64,000 nt of DNA from Eumeta japonica (GCA_005406025.1 BGZK01000708.1:1-64000), one strand, 5' to 3'. Counted from the first letter of the stretch, positions 9,921 through 22,232 are shown. Numbers and translations: made by a program. Notes: generated from the sequence alone by a model not told the origin.

Positions 9921-12590
9921 TTTAATTGGTTTTTTATTAACTTTCTCTAAACAATATTAACACAATAAACCGAGACACCCATATGGGTCCTCTAATTTTT
10001 CACTAAATGGGAACAATCATTCAATCTCCCCAATATACTATCTCACCGTACCGCGATATATGGGGTATATAACTTACGCGACGTCATTCCACTTGCGGTT
10101 CGAGCCCGCCCGGGTGCCCTAATTTCATTAAATATCTACGTCGACTAAATTATTTTCATTTATGATTTTTCCTTTTTGAGAATGAACACTACACCTTAAC
10201 TAATACTTGTGATATGCAGACAGATTGCAAAATGACGTCAACTTAGAAATGGTCGTAATACAGCTTTCTATTATTCGTATTTATATGCTCTAACAAGCTA
10301 TAACAAACGGTTATTGAAATAGAAACGTGGGGTATAAAAGCATTCCAGATATAAGATTAGCTTTAATGTACGTCTAAAATCTCAATATCGTGGTAAGGTG
10401 TGTCGTTGATAGCGTTCAAAAGTGTCGATTCAATAATATATAATACGCTACGGCATGTCACTTTTTTATTGAAAAAAAAAAATGGCTAAGGGGAGAGCGG
10501 TAAACCTGCGTCTAGGGTTCTGTACAAAAAAATGGATCGAAGAATATTTACAATTTCATAAAATTTAAATCAAACTTGTATAACACAACTTTTTAGAAAC
10601 TTGAAAATTTAATATATCGTCGCTGTGGACCCTTCATGCAAAATCTAGTACTTGGCTATTGATGTACTTCTTTTTCAAATTTACTCCTTAGGTATTTGTT
10701 CATTATTTTTAATAAAAATAATCAAGGCTGGTTTTTGGGTTCTGTAAGAATTACTAAGAGCAGTTTAATCGAGGTTTATATGGAGATAATGAAACTAAGT
10801 GGCTACATTTTTAAGGATTTGTGAAAATAGTTTGAAAGTTTTAAAGTTTTACTAATTACTCTAAAATTTTCAAAAGTTATTGTTATTAGCGCGGTGAGAG
10901 TGTTCTTAATGATTTACAGTTTTGTAAGATTAAATAGCACCCTTATAATTTGACCGATTTAAATAAAATTTGGTCTGGACAGAGGAAACTATTACTTGTG
11001 ATGTTTTCGTGTATGTCCTATCGCCTTTATCACAAGTATTATATTTCATTGATATATAATAATTATGACACGTATTTAGTTGTACATTTCATCATATTTA
11101 TACGTCGTATTCCGTAATTAAAATAGTGTTGAATACACGTATAGTATAAATATTGTATGTTTATCTAAATATTCGAGATTTCCAAATGGCGGTAAATATG
11201 GAAAAATATGATCGGTGAGTGCCGGGTGTTACCTCATCAAATTCAGACGGCTGCCGCCTACCGTGCACGTCTGTGATGGGAGCGAATCAAAAATATAGCA
11301 AAAAATATCTGCGACATTAGCTGTTATAACCAAATAAAGAAAAATAATGAAATAAAAGTAAATCCACTCATTACAAGTGGTGTTATTGCATGATTTATTT
11401 TACCTTACATAGTGATTTTTAGACCACAGTACGGTATTAATTGGCATTTTAAACATATTTTAACACACGATATTTGTTCTCTGAGTGGGCTAACGCACTC
11501 TAAAGGATGTACGCTACCACTTGCTCGCAGAGGTCAAACGACTTCTGGGAGAGACGCTAGCGGTCGACCGTGTTGTCCGCCTGACCTCTTCTTATGTCTT
11601 TGAAGATGGATTAAACCCAGGAGAAGAACGAATTTCACATTATTTTTAAGGATCCATGGTTAAGGATTCCGACGAAATCACTAAGAATTTGACCAATTTC
11701 GCTGAAATTTTAAGAGTTTATTCTTGGGGATGCCAAAAGTGTTTAGTTTGTCGTCTAGTGTGGCGGAGTTACTAAGTACACATCTGTATATGGAGACATG
11801 GGCAGATGGGCAGACGGATAGGACGAAATTACAGGGTTTTTTGTTTTGTATTACGCTACGAAATCTTAAAAAAAAAACGTTTATAAAAGATCGTTTCTGA
11901 AATGAAAATCTCTGTACCCACAAAAATAATCATAAATATCGATGGGGAAGTTAATATTTAATGAAAAGATTTAATGAAATTTTATTAGGTGAAATAGTCA
12001 TTTATGGAATAAAATAACAATGGTACAACATAAAAATAGACATTGTTTGGTTGTATTTTCCAAATACTAAGTATTTTAATAATACAGTCACATCGAAATA
12101 TGATTTTACTCGCGTGAGGGTCACCCGCCCAGCGACGGCTATTCGCTTCTGTCCGAGGTGTCTTTTGTTAGATGAAACACAAAAAGACCGGTCAGCCGTT
12201 TGGACATATATCTTGCACACATATGCCTTGTTCAAACATTTACATCTGGTATTAGGCACTACCGCGCAGGCTCTCCTGAAATCAGATTTCGCAGGCCTAT
12301 ACGTGTAAATATGTTTCCGCCGCACGAGCCTGCTGTCCGCGGAGCTGGCACTAATACGTGGTGAGCACTATAAGTTCCTGGCACTTGCCACTTACATAAA
12401 AAGAACTCTTTGGCTGTAGAATACAGTTTTCTTCATCTAACTGTCAATTGTTTTCACATTCTGGTGTCATTTTAAAAATTGCATGTCTTCGTCACTATGG
12501 ATTTAAGTTGTAAAAATTTGCATAATATATATTTCTATGATTTAAGTGTTATTTAACAGCTCCGTAGAACCTTGCTTGGCTTCAAACTAC
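9921..12590. other. Noncoding stretch with minor repeat motifs
   Basis: No gene. At about 10513 CTAGGGTTCTGTACAAAAAA resembles the lepidopteran TTTAGGGTTCCGTAC repeat end. At 10956 GACCGATTTAAATAAAATTTGG resembles an RTE-type LINE 3' motif. At 11800-11870 GCAGACGGATAGGACGAAATTAC followed by AGGGTTTTTT is a decayed GACGGACA/GGGTT copy. Frames at 12002-12325 and 12051-12308 oppose each other and lack domains. A GC patch at 11505-11585 is unassigned. Confidence 0.4.
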
Positions 12591-12594
12591 TTTC

Positions 12595-13565
12595 ACTGAT
12601 AAAGCAGCATGTAAAACAACTATTTGTAACTGGTTTTCAGAATTAAAACGCGATCGTGTCAATCTCAGTGACAAATTTCGTGATGCCCCACCGCATGAAC
12701 AACAAAAACATCGATGCTGTGCGCCGTGTGATCTAATTGGCAGGCATGAACTTACCACGAGATTCGGGCATCTTTAGGCATAGGAATGAGTTAGACACAA
12801 TCAATTCTACACAAATATTTGGGTATAATAAAGCTGTGCTTGCGGTGGATCCCACATCATTTGACTGAGGTTTAAAAAACGGACCGCATCACTTGGAACA
12901 GTGGAATGCTTAGCAGATTCAAGGAAGGGGCATCAAATTTGGTCTGGGACATAGTAACAGGTAAAGAAATATGAATTTATTGCAACGACCCCAAAACAAA
13001 GCAACAATCGACCGTATGGGTATATCGAGATGAGCTAAAGCCAACCAAAGTGGTGTGCGAGCGAAGTGCCTCTAAGAGGATGATTGCTTTTTTAAAATAA
13101 AACTGGACACATGGCTACTGTTGCTTTGGAGAATTGTTGTACTGTGAACAGTGATTAGTACACGACCATTTGTTTGCCGGAAATCATTGACGAACTCCGT
13201 TAAAATAACCGTAAACGTCGTATCATCTTGCACCACGACAATGCCAGCTCTCACACGGCCGAACAGACAAATAAATTTTTGAAGGAAAAAAACGTAGAAC
13301 TTATAAACAATCCTGTATACAGTCTCGACCTGACACCTTGTGACTTTTTTTGTTTACAAAAATTAAGAATCAATTACACGGTCAACGATTTTCATCACCA
13401 GAAGAAATTACCGAAGAGTACGAAAATATATTTCTGAGGTCACCAGGGAGGAGTGGCATAAATGTTTTAAAATTTGGTTTATTCTTATGAAAAAGCGCAT
13501 TCATGCTAACGAAGAATATTTTGAGAAACAATCAATTCATTTTTGAGCATTCATAGTGATTTTTT
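12595..13565 (+). mobile_element. Defective mariner-family transposon 2
   Basis: Plus-strand frames recover successive transposase pieces: NWFSELKRDRVNLSDKFRD near 12630, a first catalytic box that reads TGKEI near 12959-12973 where TGDEW is expected, GHMATVALENCCTVNSD near 13110, ILHHDNASSHTAEQT near 13224 with the second catalytic aspartate, and LDLTPCDFF near 13325 with the third. The first aspartate is thus replaced by lysine, and the adjacent tryptophan codon is a stop. Several further stops and frameshifts are present. The 69-codon frame at 13228-13437 is its C-terminal remnant. No clear terminal repeats were identified, so the limits are approximate. The lineage differs from elements 1 and 3. 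Confidence 0.88.
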
Positions 13566-13724
13566 CTCATTCATTCCAATAATTTTCAGTGCGCCCTACG
13601 TACATATTTAACAGCGTCCGCCCGCGCGCTGCTTCCGTCGCGGCGCATCGATTCGATTTGACAGCAGCCTATTTTTGGAATCCCGACAGATGACTGCAGA
13701 AATCGCGGTCAGGTAGGGAGCGGT
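13566..13724. other. GC-rich patch between mariner and composite repeat
   Basis: CCGCCCGCGCGCTGCTTCCG at about 13618 lies in a short CpG-rich block. No coding or family call. Confidence 0.3.
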
Positions 13725-15169
13725 CGTAGGGTTTTTATCCGATTGCACAACTCAAAAGAGGGTAATGTGTTTATCAGCCTACATACGTACATACGATTGG
13801 AAACCAAATCTATGGGCCCATTTTCATGTTTCTTACGTCAATTGATTTGTTTTAATCTGGTGAGTGTCACTAAATGTGTGACAGTAATAAAATTCAATGC
13901 GGCGAGAACCAGACGCCATAATTTGAAAAAGAAAAAATGAAAATCTAAGAACTATGACAAGTGGAATATCACTGGATTGGTTTTTGAAAATTATTTAAGT
14001 TTTCAAAAACCTAAATAATTCTCACAAAAACATTAGATTTCTTTATTCATTTTTTGTTTTGAATATCGATTTAGGATCTTTAACGAATTAAAATTGGTCA
14101 TCAGCCATTCTCACTTACATCTTTAAGCTTATAATGAAGCTAGGATAAAATTCATATACAATCGTATAATAAGTTTTATTAATGTGAAAAATAGTTTTAT
14201 AGTAGAATTCAATATAATTCTTAAGGTCGAGTGACAAATCAAGAATTTTATTGTTTTCCAAGATAATTTTAACGACCGTTGTTTAGAGCCGTTACTTGAT
14301 ACAGCGAGAGAAAAATAACCTAATTAAGAATAAATAGATAATGAAAAATAGGTACTATGCAATCAATTGATAATAATATATTGATAAAATAATTTTATTG
14401 CTATCATTACAACGAAATATGTCGTTAACACCGCTAATGACGAGAAAGCAATTCAAAAATATTGTTAAAACACAACTAAAAACTGGCCAAGGGCATGTCG
14501 GACCATGCTCATTATAGTGCTCCGAAGCCATTAATACAAAGAAATGCACTACAGATGAAAAAAGTACGTTGTTATACTTTTTCTCATGTTTCCCGCACAG
14601 AATAGTTATAATAGTAATAGTTATAGCACTTTAGTCGCCTATAACTACAAAAACAAGTAGGCATGTTGACTACTACTATTAAAAGGGTGTAAATTAAAGT
14701 GCATCAGCAAAAAAAAAGTATCTTCATAGCACTTGGGTCCTTTTGTTGATAAGCGCAGTTTTTCGGCAATAATTCAAAGACAATATTCCTGACCATGTTC
14801 AAAATAATTTTTGTTGAAAGTTTTTATTAACCTTTGTCATTTTTTTCCATATTTTTTGGACATACAGTCTAGAATATAGAAGGGGTGGAGTTCACAATTT
14901 CTGCAGATTTCGGAGCAATTATTTCCGAAGTTATTCACGTAATTAGAAAAATTGTTTAGAAACTGTAATGTATTTTTAAAAAAACAGTTGAAGTATGTAT
15001 CGCAGGTTGATGTTAGCTGCAAGAAAATGTTTTTCAGATTCTGTTAGATGTATGGAGAGCCCGCCCTAGAATATCTATTTTTGTTAGTTAACCGCCAAAT
15101 CAAGTAGCGGCTCACACAAGACACCTACACTATATATTTCATCAACATAGGTCTTATAGTTTTTGAATA

Positions 15170-15266
15170 AAATGCTTGTGACATACGGACGGACAGACAG
15201 AAAGACGGACGGACGGACATGACGAAACTGTTTTTGCTATTTTGGCTCGGAACCCTAAAAAATAAT
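15170..15266 (+). repeat. GACGGACA microsatellite and GGAACCCTAAAAA end
   Basis: CATACGGACGGACAGACAGA, then AAGACGGACGGACGGACATG, ACGAAACTG and CTCGGAACCCTAAAAAATAA. Short GGAC/AGAC units followed by a GGAACCCTAAAAA terminus are a recurring lepidopteran arrangement, also seen at 48962-49006 (terminus only), 50305-50385 (opposite strand) and 53325-53418. Confidence 0.65.
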
Positions 15267-15667
15267 GAAACAAAAAAAATATTTTAAAATTATAATAGGT
15301 CACATAACTTCTGTCACACACATAAACTTCTTTTTCCACGCGGGCAGGAGAAAGTAAGTATTTGTTGTTATTTTCTATTTGAGACGAATTACTGCCACTA
15401 TCCAAAGGCAAATCCATTGTAAGCTGCAATAAAATGAGTTATAGGCATTGGGATCGATTTCAATAAAAATATATAGCATAGAATATTGCAGTAACGTTTA
15501 GTCAAATTTTAATTATTAATTTATCGTTGACTTGTGATGCACCGTGTTCACTTAACTATTAGAAACCACTGACATAACGTCAAGACATTCGTCACTTTAT
15601 TTTATTTCTTGCTTGTATTTTACATGAATTCTTCATTTTTACAATGAATAATAACTACGCGTATTCA

Positions 15668-15774
15668 AAATAGTCGCGATCGGTTGATCGTGACTATTTC
15701 ACAGTGGAACGCAGGCCCGACCGCGTCACTCGATCGTGTCACCCGACCGTGTCACTGGAGCGTTTCACTGTGAC
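15668..15774. repeat. 14-bp-stem hairpin followed by four 13-bp tandem units
   Basis: AAATAGTCGCGATC (15668-15681), a 4-nt loop GGTT and GATCGTGACTATTT (15686-15699) form a hairpin with one mismatch. From 15721, units CCGCGTCACTCGAT, CGTGTCACCCGAC, CGTGTCACTGGAG and CGTTTCACTGTGA repeat with a 13-bp period. TTTCACAGTGGAACGC at the hairpin edge is also inverted relative to GCGTTTCACTGTGA at the array end. It is noncoding and lies inside the composite repeat. Confidence 0.7.
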
Positions 15775-15975
15775 GTCATAGCATGAAATCACTCTAACGT
15801 ACCTAAGGTAGTTTCACTTCAAAATCATCAAATCAAATATGATAAACGTTTGCAGTAGGAGGCAACAGATTTATGTTCCCTTGCTTGCTGTGACTTGCTG
15901 CATGTATATGCTCTTTGCAAATACATATTTACGATATTTCATTGGATGATTTTTTACCTCATCTTGCTTCCATAT

Positions 15976-16627
15976 ATTTATTTTGCTTTATATTTCTTTT
16001 TTAAACAAATAAAATGTTATTACAGAAAATATTTGTATTCAATTTAGAATTACAGAGTTAATCACAAGTCACGTTTCAGCTTTTTGTTGGTTCATCAGAC
16101 TGAAACGCGGGAAGGGGAAGGAACAAACACCTCGGGAGAGATGTCTCCTGCGAGCGGACATTTAAAGTGGGTACATTATTCCACAATATTATGATTTCAT
16201 TTATGTAATACACTTCACAACATCTTATCAGAAGAAGCGCTGGTAGCCGTTTTCCTTAGTAGTAAAGGTAGTTGGTAGTTCACATTTCAGTGTGTGATAC
16301 GTGGGCATGTCCATGTGTGCGTGTATACGGGCGTGCATGCCTGAAAAATCTGACGACAAACAGGCGCTCGGGCGAATCCGGTAAGCCCGAGTAAAATATC
16401 TTAATTTATTTTTCCGACGTATTGTGTAATTATTACTTTTACCGTCGTATGCTCTTGTTCATTACTACATAAAATGGATCGACATTAGAACAATTATTGG
16501 AACTGCATAACAGACGCGATTTATTTACAACTGGCGACGGACTTATGTTTGGGAGTTGGGCACGTGACACATCCAACTCAAAGTCTAGTTATACTCGGAG
16601 GCAGGCTCGAGCACGGTTGACTGTGAT
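15976..16627. other. Noncoding stretch
   Basis: No gene or repeat call. Short direct and inverted phrases near 16065-16120 (CACGTTTCAGC, GACTGAAACGCGGG) are not enough for a call. TG-rich sequence lies near 16310-16340. Confidence 0.4.
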
Positions 16628-16975
16628 TATTGGAATGAAGTTCCTTACGGCGGGCTTGGAGGAGATAGGGATTTTGCTGCGCTACCGAACTGAAAAAAAT
16701 GTGATAGTAAAACCGTAAGAAAAAGTCCGTGGAATAAAACCGTTAAATGAGACGTGCGCTGGCGCGACAGTCGTATACACAAGCGAGTAGTGTATAATAC
16801 CTTTCTCTTTCTCCCTCTTTCTTTTCGTTCTCTCATCCCTTCTCTCTCTATTACCACTCCACCCCGCCAATTTTAAGAGAAAAATCAAGAAAACCTACAT
16901 AAAATTGAGCACGATTTTTTTTTGCAAATTGTGTTGATTCTACATTAGCGGAAGGAACTTCGTTCCTACCTGGTG
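16628..16975. mobile_element. MITE-like element with GGAACGAAGTTCC ends
   Basis: The left end TTGGAATGAAGTTCCTTACGG (16630) and the right end, reverse-complemented CCAGGTAGGAACGAAGTTCC then TTCCGC (16950-16975), are inverted repeats of one type. The interior contains a long pyrimidine tract (16801-16860) like that at 1965-2150 and a CGTATACACAAGCG segment. No transposase is encoded. About 348 bp, nonautonomous. The shared terminus links it to the partial copies at 636-870 and 1838-2262. Confidence 0.65.
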
Positions 16976-18702
16976 TCCCACGACACCACTCGTTTTTTCC
17001 TTTTATCCAAAGCTATCATTGAAAAAGACTGCAGCTGACTTTGCATTACCTTCCGACAGCGCCGCGTGTCTACAGGTGGTGCTAGCTAGATTCTTTCTGC
17101 TGAAAAACGCAAGTGCGTACTTTTGGCGTAAAAAACGTATAAATTTACAAAGTTTTTAAACACGTACCTATTGTGTTATATTGGTATATATCAAAAGAAA
17201 ATAGATGAAGCCGTCGTTCTTCTGCTATTATTTATGTCGTGTTTCAGCTCGATGACAGAGGCCGAACAGCGCCATCTGTCGCGCGCGTCGATATGTGCAT
17301 GAAAGTTTCACGATTTCAACTGTATCGGAATAATTGAGCTATTGCGAAATAAAAACTGACCGGCAATCAAAAAGTACGCAACGGAGGGACGTGACGAAAC
17401 TGCAGGAATCCTTAACAAGATACGGGCCAGTAACGCGTCGCTAACGAAAGCGACTTCTAGTGCAAGACCCCACGGAATGTATTCTCTAAAAAAGGAAAAA
17501 TTGGGTACAAAACTTGTTAATAATTATAATCAGAAACAAGTTTCACGAGTTATTTCCGTTTGATCAACCAATGAAATGTTGGAGATCGGCGATAAAAGTG
17601 AACGCGAACTCGTTAAGATGAAATAATTTTTCAGATTTTCTTTTATTCCATTAGGCGAACTCGGGCCGTTAACACGGAAGTTTCCCGTTAAAAAAAAATT
17701 CCAACGAAATAAAAGTTTCAAGGAGTTAAATAATTCGACGTCCGCTTGAATTTATGTAGTCCATCATTCACCGGGGCCGTTCATACTGTTAATTGGCCGG
17801 CGTCGACAACGCCTCGGCGTTTTCCTGAAACGGGCGCCGTGCTGTTTACGTTAAAATGAAGGAGAGCGGGAGCGATCATCCGACTGTGGTACAATTTTGA
17901 AAGCCTCTCCAATTAGTAGATTTAAGTTTTCTAAATTATCTAATTAATGATTTAATTCGCATCGCAGTGTCTTTATACAGAGAAGCGATTGATTACGAGT
18001 TCGGTAGAATTCAAGAAAGAGTTGAGTTATAGTTTTCGAAAATAAACATACAAATTGGCTTTTTTAGAAAAACAGTTCACGAACTCGTGTGTATTTTTTT
18101 TCGGCGAAACACTATTTTTGTGTTTGATATATGAAAGACCTAGTCACTATCTTTGTTTTACCATTTTACATTCTAAAGTGATCAATCAATTATTGTAATA
18201 CTGTAATAATCAAATACTGTAATACTCATAGAGATTGCGAAAATATTTAATCCGATTTGGAGGCTCTTAGGGCATATTGCGCCCGTAAACAACTTTTTCT
18301 CAATATTGACAAATACTGCGTTTTAAGCTTTACACGGAAAATAAAATCAATTAAATTTAATTGTAAGTTAAACTACTGTTCTCTTGCACGAGTCGACAGA
18401 ATTCGCGATTTAGGAATATTGATAATATAGACACAACTATGCAAAGATTCTTCAAAAATCTAGCGTTTATAAGCAGAATTAGTAGACTACTTCGAAATGA
18501 TAACTCAAAATTAGATATTTTTCTACCGTAAAATTTATATTAAACCTTTGTAGTACAATCTGGAGCCCTAATTGCGACCGCCATATCTAACGCGGCTCTG
18601 AAAGTCTAAAAAAAAATTTGTAAAAATATTAAATTATAAGTATCACACGACAGAGCTACAAATTGACTATACAAATGACGTTTACACAATACAATATCTT
18701 AA
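16976..18702. other. Noncoding stretch with one GC-rich block
   Basis: A GC-rich block at 17770-17880 contains CTGTTAATTGGCCGGCGTCG and GGGCGCCGTGCTG and resembles enhancer-like CpG islands elsewhere in the window. GCGCCATCTGTCGCGCGCG at 17270 is CpG-rich. GGAGGGACGTGACGAAACTGC at 17384 may be a decayed GACGGACA-type repeat. No coding frame is supported. Confidence 0.35.
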
Positions 18703-19836
18703 AAAAAATTTGGTTGCCTGTAAAGTCGGTATACGGGCGAAAGTTTGTGACAACGACTTTGAATGGTAAAATCATTTTAATGTGAATATTCATTCGTATA
18801 GTAGGAAGAAGGATGAAATAATACAATTTAAAACATTTATTTATACAAAGTTATATTTAAAACATTAATTTATACAAAGAATCTCGCACTGAATTTCATA
18901 TTAACAAAATTTTATTTTTACCTTTACACATACATACGTATTTATATACAAATAACATACTAACTTGCAATATTTGCAAGCTGCACTAATCTCTAGTGCT
19001 GCGCGCGCAGACCGATCATAGTTGAGTGGGAGAGAGACGCAGCATTCGGCGGGCCTCTCTCTCGTTCGGTGACTCATCGTTACGTTACCGAGCGTTACAC
19101 TTTCAAAGCCGCAACCTAATTTAAGACGTTGTCACGTCAATAAACTCCCCTTCTTCCATGTCCTTTCTTCACAAAAAATATATATAAAGACACATCGTTC
19201 TTTATCGCCGTCCAAAACACCGCTTATCTCTGAGCCCGTGCGCTCAACCACCTAAGTCTTTATGCCGCCGCGTTTTAAGAACATTATTATACTCGCGTTT
19301 GTTTATGTCGCTTTTGCTTAGGTGTTTACGTCGCTCTGTTCAAACTTGTAACGCCCGACTTCTAGAAGTGAACCTATCACTTACACATTACATCATTTTT
19401 GACGTGACAACGTCTTAAATTGGAGTTGCAGCTGGGAGTCACTTATGAAAATGTAACGCTCGGTAACAACGATAGTCACCGAACAGAGAGGCCCACCAGA
19501 TACCTTGCGTCTCTCTCCCTCAACTAGTCGGTCTGCCGCTTTCAGCACTAGAGGGATTAGTGCATAGCTTGCAAATGTATTACAGTTATTGTAATGTATT
19601 TGTATATAAATACGTATGTATGTGTAAAGATTTACAGATAATATATGAAAACTGTTGCGGATTCTTAGTGTAATGTTTAAATATAATTCTTTGTATAAAT
19701 AAATGTTTTAAATTATTACTATTATTTCATCCTTCTTCCTACTATACGAATAGATATTCACATTAAATAATTTTACCTTTCGAAGTCGTTGTCGTGAACT
19801 GCCCGTATACCGACTTTACAGGCAACCAAATTTTTT
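18703..19836. mobile_element. Large foldback element, arms about 430 bp
   Basis: The left end AATTTGGTTGCCTGTAAAGT, continuing through CGGTATACGGGC, is matched inverted by the right end, GCCCGTATACCG through ACTTTACAGGCAACCAAATT. Further pairs continue inward: GTATAGTAGGAAGAAGGATG at 18796 with CATCCTTCTTCCTACTATAC at 19729, AGTGCTGCGCGCGCAGACCG with CGGTCTGCCGC, and GACGTTGTCACGTCA at 19118 with TGACGTGACAACGTC at 19400. The loop is about 19142-19399. The left arm carries an extra partial copy of a TTTAAAACATT-ATTTATACAAAG unit. No transposase frame. The terminus resembles a widespread lepidopteran repeat, but I cannot name it. No target duplication was confirmed. Confidence 0.8.
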
Positions 19837-22160
19837 ATGTAAATGTTTTTTGTCTTGGATGTTCGAAGCATAAATGTTGTAAAGTTGTTTTTTTATTTTC
19901 CACTATTCGCTATGTGCACGACATTAGCGCCGTTTAGCGTTCGCAACTTATTTATCCAATATTCATGAAATATCAAAAACGTTATTTAATAATCTATAAT
20001 TATAGAATAGTTATTGTTAATCAATAATTCTGTTTCTACAACACAACATAATTAGACAGCGACAGTACCTCCGTGTTTTGTTTTATTCTTCATAATGAAA
20101 ATAATTATGAATTGTTGCTGTTTTCCCTATAGCCAGGACAGTTCAACTAATCTATAATTATTTCAATTTCATAGATCAATATTAATTATCTGCCAATAAT
20201 TACATGATAAACTATTCCGGATTTTATAATCAATTGGATATTTTTATTTCTCCTATCAGGCACATTAATTTGAAATAAATGAACTCTTCTCGAACAAAAA
20301 TACAACGATATTTGCTGTGAAACGATTTAGAGTTCTAGTAACAAATAACGCAATGATTTATATAGTCGCTGAAACAATTATTATATATAACAACCGTGGA
20401 TATATAATTTAGCTTAAACTGAAGAAAAATGTAAATATCGTGGTTTATCTTATAAATAATATTAGTTTGACTAACAAAAACTAAATTAATTACGGTACAG
20501 GCTAAAGTTTTGTAAAATTCACCAAAATGTCATTGAAGCTGTGATTCTATAAAGACTAAAAAGTCCCCATGTAACCAATGTGCCCTGATATTTATGTATT
20601 TCTAAAGATATCTCAAACAGTTTAATTTTTAGTTAGGAGTTTATTTAAGTATTATTTTCAATTTCCAAGCATAAATATTATGCCTTATTCCGTTAATATT
20701 GACAATTATACTAAAATTTCACACAATATTTATTTAAAATGTATTTATCCAATATACATTTTTCCATAATCGTCCTATTTCTTCCACAGCAAGCGCTGCG
20801 ATTGAATATATTTCCCCCACCAAAGATCTGTTTAATTATATGTCGAATTTTTAACAAATAAAAATTGTAAATTACTATTTTTTGCCATAACAAGGAGAAA
20901 AAATATTTGTTTATCACATCGATCATTTATCTGACTAAATTCAAACCTCAAGGTCGATATGCTTCTGTGAAATTCCTACACCTTTAGGTAATTTCTCATC
21001 TCCTCGATCCGAAAACGACAAATTACTTATTCGCCAAACGCAATTCAGTCTTTCTTCTACAGCACGGTATAACTTGAAAGCGAAAAACAATCCCCGATCG
21101 CCTCGTTCAAACTGCAAAGTTCCGAGTACGCAGTCCTGAAGCGTCCTGCACTTCCTACGTAACGGCGGCCAACTCCGGCGGTCGCCCGCCGCTTCGACTC
21201 CGGGACTCGCTTCCCCGACTCCGACTCTGAAGACGTTTCAGTCCGAAAGATTTAAATGTCTTCACTCGTACTGATAAGAGGAGGACAGAAAATCCCGAAT
21301 CACATTTACTGCTGAGGCGAACTTACCCGCTCGCCGACGGCACTGTCTATATGTTGAAATAATATCGAGGATAATTTTATGTGGTGACACTCGTCAAATG
21401 TGTAAGCTAATTAAAAATAGCAGTATAGATTTTTACATTTCCATGTGTTTGTACAAGCAATAACAGACAGGTCAAAACACGTTAATGACAAACAATTAAT
21501 TATTATTATAATTACTGTTATTTTTATGTATGTTGAACCATCAAAATAATCTGGCTATATTCAGTGTTACTCATGTGATTTAATAGATTAGTTAAGAAAT
21601 ACCGAAAATATTGTCGTAAATTACGTAAATGGACGAAATAAATAAAACATACAATATGTAAATAACAGAATAAAATTTCGTTTGTTTACACGCATCAAAC
21701 TGTGTGCGCAATTTGTTTATGAAATTAGCGAATTCCCTCGACCGGAGCGTTTCCGTTTATTTATAACTACGTACAAGTTATGACGTCAATGACAAATGAG
21801 TCGATTGTTCTAGAAGACACCGCTCGTGAGTCGACGTGCGGGGCGACTCGGGCGTTGAAGTTAGTTCTTCTCTTAGCGACCCGTGAGATTATAAATGAAA
21901 TGCGAGGAACTGACAAGTGTAAATTAAAAAAACGCGGTTTAATGAATATAAAAAAATATATAACATCAAGCATTTATTCCATTTATACCTGAAACTAATT
22001 AAGCTAAAAACATTGAAAAAAATAAGTAATACAGGATTTCCTTTGAGAGTTTATGAGAAATCTTTATTGTAAGTCTTTAACTAGGTAAAACAAAAAATAT
22101 TCATATCGAGAAAATGCATATTAATTGCTTTCCTTAATTACGTCGAGAACCAAACAAACC
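19837..22160. other. AT-rich stretch with a GC-rich block at 21.1-21.3 kb
   Basis: No gene. At 21120-21345 a GC-rich block includes AACGGCGGCCAACTCCGGCG and repeated CGACTCC words, followed by CTGATAAGAGG (a GATA-type site). A second small GC patch lies at 21830-21860. A regulatory role is inference. The repeated phrase AATCTATAATTAT occurs near 19990 and 20151. Confidence 0.35.
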
Positions 22161-22232
22161 CAATCGTACTAGTGGTTAATGTGGAAGCCCGCTTGTACCA
22201 AAGAGACGGGTTCAAATTCTAGCTTAAGATTG
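22161..22232 (+). repeat. tRNA-like sequence, probable SINE head
   Basis: Seventy-two bases begin CAATCGT and end AAGATTG, which could pair as an acceptor stem at six of seven positions. AGTGGTTAATGTGG resembles a degenerate A-box/D-arm, and GACGGGTTCAAATTC matches a pol III B box. The predicted T stem pairs poorly, so it is not a functional tRNA. A T-rich run begins at 22234 (TTTTGTTTTTTTTTT). A tRNA pseudogene or the head of a tRNA-derived SINE is the best reading. Confidence 0.4.

Larger units (their letters stand above)
13725..15975 (+). repeat. Composite repeat, long copy
   Basis: The three blocks of the 9474-9920 copy recur in the same order: CCGATTGCACAACTCAAAAG at 13738, GTCGTTAACACCGCTAATGAC at 14420, and AAACGTTTGCAGTAGGAGGC at 15844 ending TTTTACCTCATCTTGCTTCC. 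The middle block runs into AAAACTGGCCAAGGGCATGT (14477), a copy of the CCGGCCAAG module, and 15170-15265 holds its GACGGACA microsatellite and GGAACCCTAAAAAA end. Several modules that look separate elsewhere may therefore be parts of one lepidopteran element of about 2.2 kb, with this the fullest copy here. No open reading frame survives. Confidence 0.55.

Noticed and set aside
10099..10118. CGGTTCGAGCCCGCCCGGG as a tRNA B box
   Set aside because: No matching A box at the right distance upstream and no closable acceptor or T stem.
11505..11590. AGAGGTCA and TGACCTCT as a nuclear-receptor element
   Set aside because: The half-sites are about 65 bp apart, too far for a standard response element, and such words occur by chance.
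12002..12325. Opposing frames of 107 (minus) and 85 (plus) codons
   Set aside because: They overlap on opposite strands over the same bases, have no domain, and neither has coding-like codon use.
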